From a bacterium (GTDB lineage Bacteria > Acidobacteriota > Thermoanaerobaculia > Multivoradales > J023), in the NCBI GenBank assembly GCA_024226315.1, contig JAAELT010000607.1:1-35529 (forward strand): a stretch of DNA of 35,529 nt. The letters run 5' to 3'. The notes under the pieces were generated by a model. It was not told the DNA's origin and searched no databases. It worked only from the letters and a program-made list of their open reading frames with translations. A program made the translations under genes and the position numbers. Shown here in pieces: positions 19,201 to 25,200 of the stretch (positions are counted from its first letter, which is position 1; the number at the start of each line of letters is the position of its first letter).

Positions 19201-22200
19201 GCAGGTCCGGCACCTGGATCAGGATCGGGGCGCTACAGGTGGTGTTGCCGGCCTCGTCGGTGACCACCGCCGACAGCTCGTGTACGCCGGTGGGCAAGCC
19301 GGTGGCCTCGACCTCGAACGACTCGCCGGGAGAGACGTAGGGCGCGCAGGCCTCGTTGGGTCCGATCAGGGGACTGCCGTCCAGCAGCACCCGGTGCTTG
19401 AGCAGCAGGTCGTCGGACGCGTCCAGCGACACGTCCATGATCAGGTCCTCGGGGCAGATGAAGGCGCCGTCGATAGGCTCGGTGATGGCCACCGTCGGCG
19501 GCGTGCGGTCGATGATCAGCGGGAAGCCCTGGGGACACTGGCCGAGCAGACCCTCCTCGCCGGCGTAGGTGTAACGCTCGGACACGGTGTGGGGGCCTTC
19601 GGCCAGGTGGGAGAGGTCCAGATCCTCGGTGTAGCCCCCCGCGTCGAGCGGCCCGTCGACCGTGATGTAGGGCACACCGTCGACCAGGATCTCGTAGCGC
19701 TCGACCGCGATGCCGGTCGGATCGACCGGGAAGCCGCCCATCACGACGCTGCCGGCGCCGGTGGAGCGCCACACCGAGGGCCACGGCGGCGGCGGGAAGC
19801 ACGGGGATCTCTGCGGATCACCGAAGTAACCGCGAGCGGCGCTGCCCTCCTCGCAACTGGCCGGCGTGAAGGTGCCGCGCAGGGCGCTGAAGCCCTCACG
19901 CGGTGGAATGATCACCGGCAGCGACACTGCCTCCTCACCCAGGCTGCCGATGCCCTGGGCGCGGATCTGCTTGTCGCCGTCGAGCATCAGGTTGCAACCC
20001 GTGGTCACGTCGACGAAGGCGCCCGGCTCCAGCCGGTTGATGACGCTGCCCCGCGACTGCCAGACGACGGCGCCGCCCGGCAGCACCTCGCGCACCGCCA
20101 GCAGGAGCTGGCTCACCAGCGTGTCGCTGACGTTGGTGACCCGGAAGCGGTCGCCCTCGTGATCGACGCCCAGATACTCGATCGCCAGCGGCACCTCGGG
20201 CTGGAACAGCGCCACCTCGCTCAGGATCTCCTGGCCGTCCTCGTTGGTCGCCTTCAGGCGCACCTCGTAGAGGATCATGGGCAGCTCGGGATGATCCCAG
20301 TAGAGCATCTGCACCCGGTCGCCGACGAAGTAACAACGCTCGACGGCGGGGCTCACCTCGTTGGTGCACACGCCGCGCACGGTCGGCGCCTCCTTGAGCT
20401 GGATCGAGCCGGTCGTCCAGGGACCCGAGGGCAGGCCGGAGAGGCCCACGGTGCGGTACTCGAGCTCGAGGTCCAGGTCGTCGGTCCACACCGTGCTCTG
20501 CACCACCAGCGTGTCGTACGAAGGATTGAGGGTGTAGGTGGGGGTCGCGAACAGGCCGCCCGAGTCGATGATCGTCTCGAGCACCGGCCGGTCGGGGAAG
20601 ATGCACGGCGGCTGCTGGCCGCGGCAGCCGGGCTCGGAGTCGGCGAACAGCAGGCGCTCGTCGCGGTGGCTGGCGAGGGTGATCGTCTCGTTGCCCGCCA
20701 GGTCGAGGGCCACCATTCGGCGTTGGCGCTGGGTCTGGCTCGAGCCCAGCACCCGCCAGGCGACGTCGCCGTCGCGCTCGAACGTCTCGGAGCCGATCGA
20801 GCGCGTTGCCCAGACCCCGTCCTCGAGCGTGCCGAGCTCCTGGTACTGCCAGCTCTCGATGTTGTCGTCGCGGACCGCCGCGAAAACCTCGTTGACCAGC
20901 AGGTCGTACCGCGGCGGCTCGTTGTCCGACGACTCGGTGGTCACCTGTTTGGTGTCGTCGATCGACAGCGTCACCTGCGGCGGCGTGTTGTCCACCCGCA
21001 CCGGCCAGGAGGCGTTGCCGTAGGTCAACAGGTAGTCGCCGTCGGGCACCGGGTTGCCACCGCCGTCGACACCCTCCCAGGTATTGCTCATCGGCCCCAC
21101 CTGGTCGGCGGACACCGGGACCTCCAGAACCACGTTGCCGTCCAGGTCGGTGATCGCGAAATCGAGGTTGGCCGGCCGCAGCACGGTGTAGTGCCAGATC
21201 AGCGCGTCCTTGACGCCCGGGCTGGAGCGCGGCGAGATGTAGCGGTTCTCGGTATACAGGTTGGCGATGTCGGTGTCGCCGTTCCAGGTCACTCGCTTGG
21301 AGTGCTCGCGCACGTTGCCGGCCCGGTCGAGGCCGGTGATCCGAACCCGGTAGCGGCCGTTGCCGGGCGGGATCCAGGTGCCCCAGCGGTCACCGTAGAT
21401 CGGCTCGTTGCTGGGCAGGCCGATCGGCATGTAGACCCCCGCCGGGTCGTCGAGGTCCAGGTACTCGAGCTGGTAGCTCTGCAGGTAGCGGTCGGTGGCC
21501 AGTACCGCCAGGTCGACGCCGGCGTCGGCGAACAGGATGCGCGGTTTCACCCGCACGGTCAGGTTGGCCGCCGGCGTGAAGAAGGTGATGATGTTGTCGA
21601 GCAGGTTGCCGGTGGCCAGCGACGCCACGACGTATTTGTCGACCGGCGACCACAGGGCCTGATCGAGCGCCAGCGGCAGGCCGCGCAGCTCCTGGGTGGC
21701 CCACTTGGTGAGGAACTGCCCCACCGGGCTGGCCCCCACCACCACCGCCTTGTCGCTCGGCGTCGGTGGCGCGCCGCCCGGCGGGTCGACCGACAAGAAG
21801 CCGCCGCCGCGCTCGAAGATCGGCGCCGCCGACTCGCCGGGTCCGGGCTCAGCGAGGTTGTCGATCGCGACGTCGAAGTAGCCGCCGCCGTAGGAGGAGA
21901 CCTGGAACGAGGCCACGGAGCCGTCGTTGGAAAGACTGGCGGTCGGCGTCGGACCGAAGGGATCGCCGCCGATGTCCAGCATCACGTCGGCAAGGCCGGC
22001 GCCGTCCTCGGTGCCGAAGCTCTGGACATGGAGGGTCGACCCGTAGTCGTCGTAGCCACCGCCCTTGCCGTCGACCTGGAACTCTCCCAGAGAGTCGCCT
22101 TCGACCGACTTGCGCACGCTGCCGAGCTCTCGCCCGGCGCCCGGGGTCGAGCCGCCGCCGTTCGCCCACACCACGCGGAAGGGCCGATTACGGCTCGCCT

Positions 22201-25200
22201 TCGCCGGCCTCGACGCTGGCGCCACCGCCGGTCGCCGCCAGTCGGCCAATGGGTCCGTGCTCGCTTGGTTTGTGCTTGATCGCGCACCGTCTGTGCCGTC
22301 GTCGGCCCACACCACGCGGAAGGGCGCGGACTTGGGCGCGCCGGCGCTGGTAGAGGTCGAGCCGGCGCCGTAGTAGTAGGAGTAGCTGCCCCCGACCACC
22401 ATCCAGGTGCCCTCGTCGCGCTCGAAATCGAAGGCCGAGTGCAGGCCGCCGAAGCCCGTCGCCTTGGCCACGCTGCTCGCCTGAGAGCTGCCTGCCGGAC
22501 CGTCGGCGATCGACGCGCCACCGCCGCCGCCGGCGCCGTCGCAGTTGAGCTCCCAGTCCTCGACCTCGACCACCCGCACGGTCGGCGGATCGTCGGTGGT
22601 GACCTCGTAGAAATAGCCGACGCCGTCGTGGGTGGCGACCGACACCACGGCGACGCCGTGGCGCGACCAGTTGATCGAGTAGCCGCAGACTCTGTAGCCG
22701 TCGAGCGGACCGGGGTCGAACTCGTGCAGCGTGCCGTCGTCGAGATCTTCCACGAACAGCAGCTCACGGAAGCTCGACGCCCACACAAGCCAGCGGCCAT
22801 CGGGCGAGATCCAGGGGTCGAAACCGTACTCGTCGGGCGAGATCAAAGGCTCGACCACCGGCCCGGGGTAGCGCACCAGCCGGTGGTTGCCACCGTTCAG
22901 GAAGCCGGCGGTGAAGGTGTCGCCCAGCAGGTTCGAGCTGATCAGCCGCCGGTCGACCGGCAGCCAGTCGCCGATCTCGATGAATTCGTCGCCGCTCCAG
23001 CGCTTCAGCGTCTGGGTGTCCTCGCTCGAGGAGGTACCGGCGCGGTGGTAGCGCTCCACCGTGTAGAGCTCCTCCAGCACCGGGTTCATGATCATCGAGG
23101 TGAAGTAGCTGCGCTCCTCCTCGAAGCCCGGTACCTCCGGCTCGAGGAAGCCCACGAGCAGGAGCTGCTCGAGCTCGCTGGTGACCGCGAACAGGTTGTT
23201 GTCCACCACCGCCCAGGAGGCGAGCTCGCCAGCGGTGACGTCGTAGAGGCCGTCGCGCGCCAGGTTGCCGCGGTCGGTATCGCCGTCCCACACCACCGAC
23301 TCGGCGCCTATCGGCACGTCGAGGGTGCGCACCAACTCACCGGCGCCGTTGGTGATCACCACCTGCTCGGGATCGTTGCGGAAAAAGATCGTGGTGGTGT
23401 CCTTCACCCCGTCGCCGTTGGGCGAGAAGATCTGGTTGGAGACGAACAGCTCGGCGTTCTGTACCGCCACGGCGACCGCCGCCTGGTTGTTGGTGTCGTC
23501 GCCCTCCGGGAAGGTCGCCCCCGGGTTGACCCGGACCGTGAGCGTGTGGTCGCCGGGCGAGGCGCCCGGATCCCAGTCGAGGCCGAGGGCGAGCTCGGTG
23601 TGACCGTCCATCGCCGGCAGCGGCTCGCTGTCGACCACCGCGCCCGCGGGATCGAGCAGCTCGAGCACGCTGGCGGGCGCCCCCTGGTCGCCCTGGTTGG
23701 CGACCAGCACATCGAGGTGGACGCTGTCACCGACCGCCGGGAAGTCCGGCGTGATGTCCACGCCGCCGCCCGACACCGCCAGGTCCGGCAGGGTCTGGAC
23801 GTCGGCGGTGACGAAAGCCTCGTTGTCGTCCTCGACGAACTCGCCCACCAGGTCGAGCGGATCGACCACGACGTAGACCAGCCGGTTCTCGGGCTGCAGC
23901 ACGTTCCAGTCGGCGGCGATCTCGACGCTCGTGCCGGCCGCCAGGCCGGCGAAGCTCTCACTCGCCAGCAGCGTGCCGGTGCCCGCGGCGTCGAGCCACA
24001 GCTCGGCGTCGAAGGCGCCGGCGTCGTTGTCGGTGGGGTTGGTGATCTGGGCGCTGACGTGGGTGATCTGCCCCTGCAGCGGCGGGTCGGGATCGAAGGC
24101 GATCGACTCCGGCGTCACCCGCAGGTTGGTCAGCGGGCTGGCGCCCACCGTCACCCCGATGGTCGCCAGGTTGTCGCCCGGCTCGACGTCGCCGATGGAA
24201 CCGGTCGGGTCGACCTCGGCGAACAGCGTCAGCGGGCTGCCCGCGACGTTGGGCGCCCAGGTCGTCTGAACGGTCAGCGATTCGTTGGGGCCGATGGCGT
24301 CGGGAATGTTCTGCAGCTCGATCAGGAAAGTTGTCGGGGGCGTGCCGGTCTCGTAGCTGAAGGCCACCTGGAAGTCGGACACGGTGGTCGTGCCGCCGTT
24401 GTGGACGATGGCCTCGAGCGTCATCGGATCGCCGACGTCGACGGCGCCGGGATTGGCGGTGAAGGCGCCCGGTTCGATCTCGAGATCGGTCACCAGGTCG
24501 ACCAGCACCGTGCGCGAGACGGTGTTGTTCAGACGGTCGCTCTCGTCCAGCAGGGCGTCGGGATCGGCCTTGGCGGTGAGCACGTGGGGCCGCGCCTCGG
24601 TGAGCGTCACCGGCACCGAGAACGGCGCCATGCCGAGGGCCGCCACGTCGACGGTGGTCGAGCCCAGCAGCGGACCAGTGGCCGGATCACCGTCATAGAT
24701 CGCGATTACCGCGCCCGTGGCGTCGGTCAGGCCCTGGTTGCGCACCATGCCCGACATCGTCACCATCTGCGGCATGGCGGAGATCGCCTCGGGCGTCGCG
24801 GCGAGGTCGCCTGTGGAGAACGTGAGATCGATACCCGGCGGATGGCTGCGCACCCGCATCGGGATCGTCACCGAGTTGTTGTCGCGGGTCCTCTCGCTGA
24901 TCTCGAGTCGGGGATCGATCACGAAAGTGACGTCGTAGTAGCCGGGATCGAGCACCACCGGCAGGGTGTCGACGACGGTAACGAAACCGGTGTCGGCGAT
25001 CAACGGCAGGGTGCCGGGGATCTCGTACAGCGGCATCTCCTGGTCGGCCACCGAGATCCGCCACACGTAGGGTGTGCCCTCGGGCAGCAGCAGGCCGCCG
25101 TTGCGCACCGCCGCGGTCAACGTGGCCTCCTCGTCGTCGAACGGGTTCTCCGGATCGACAAAGACCTCGCCCGGGTCCACCAGCGGGTCGGGCAGGGCGA

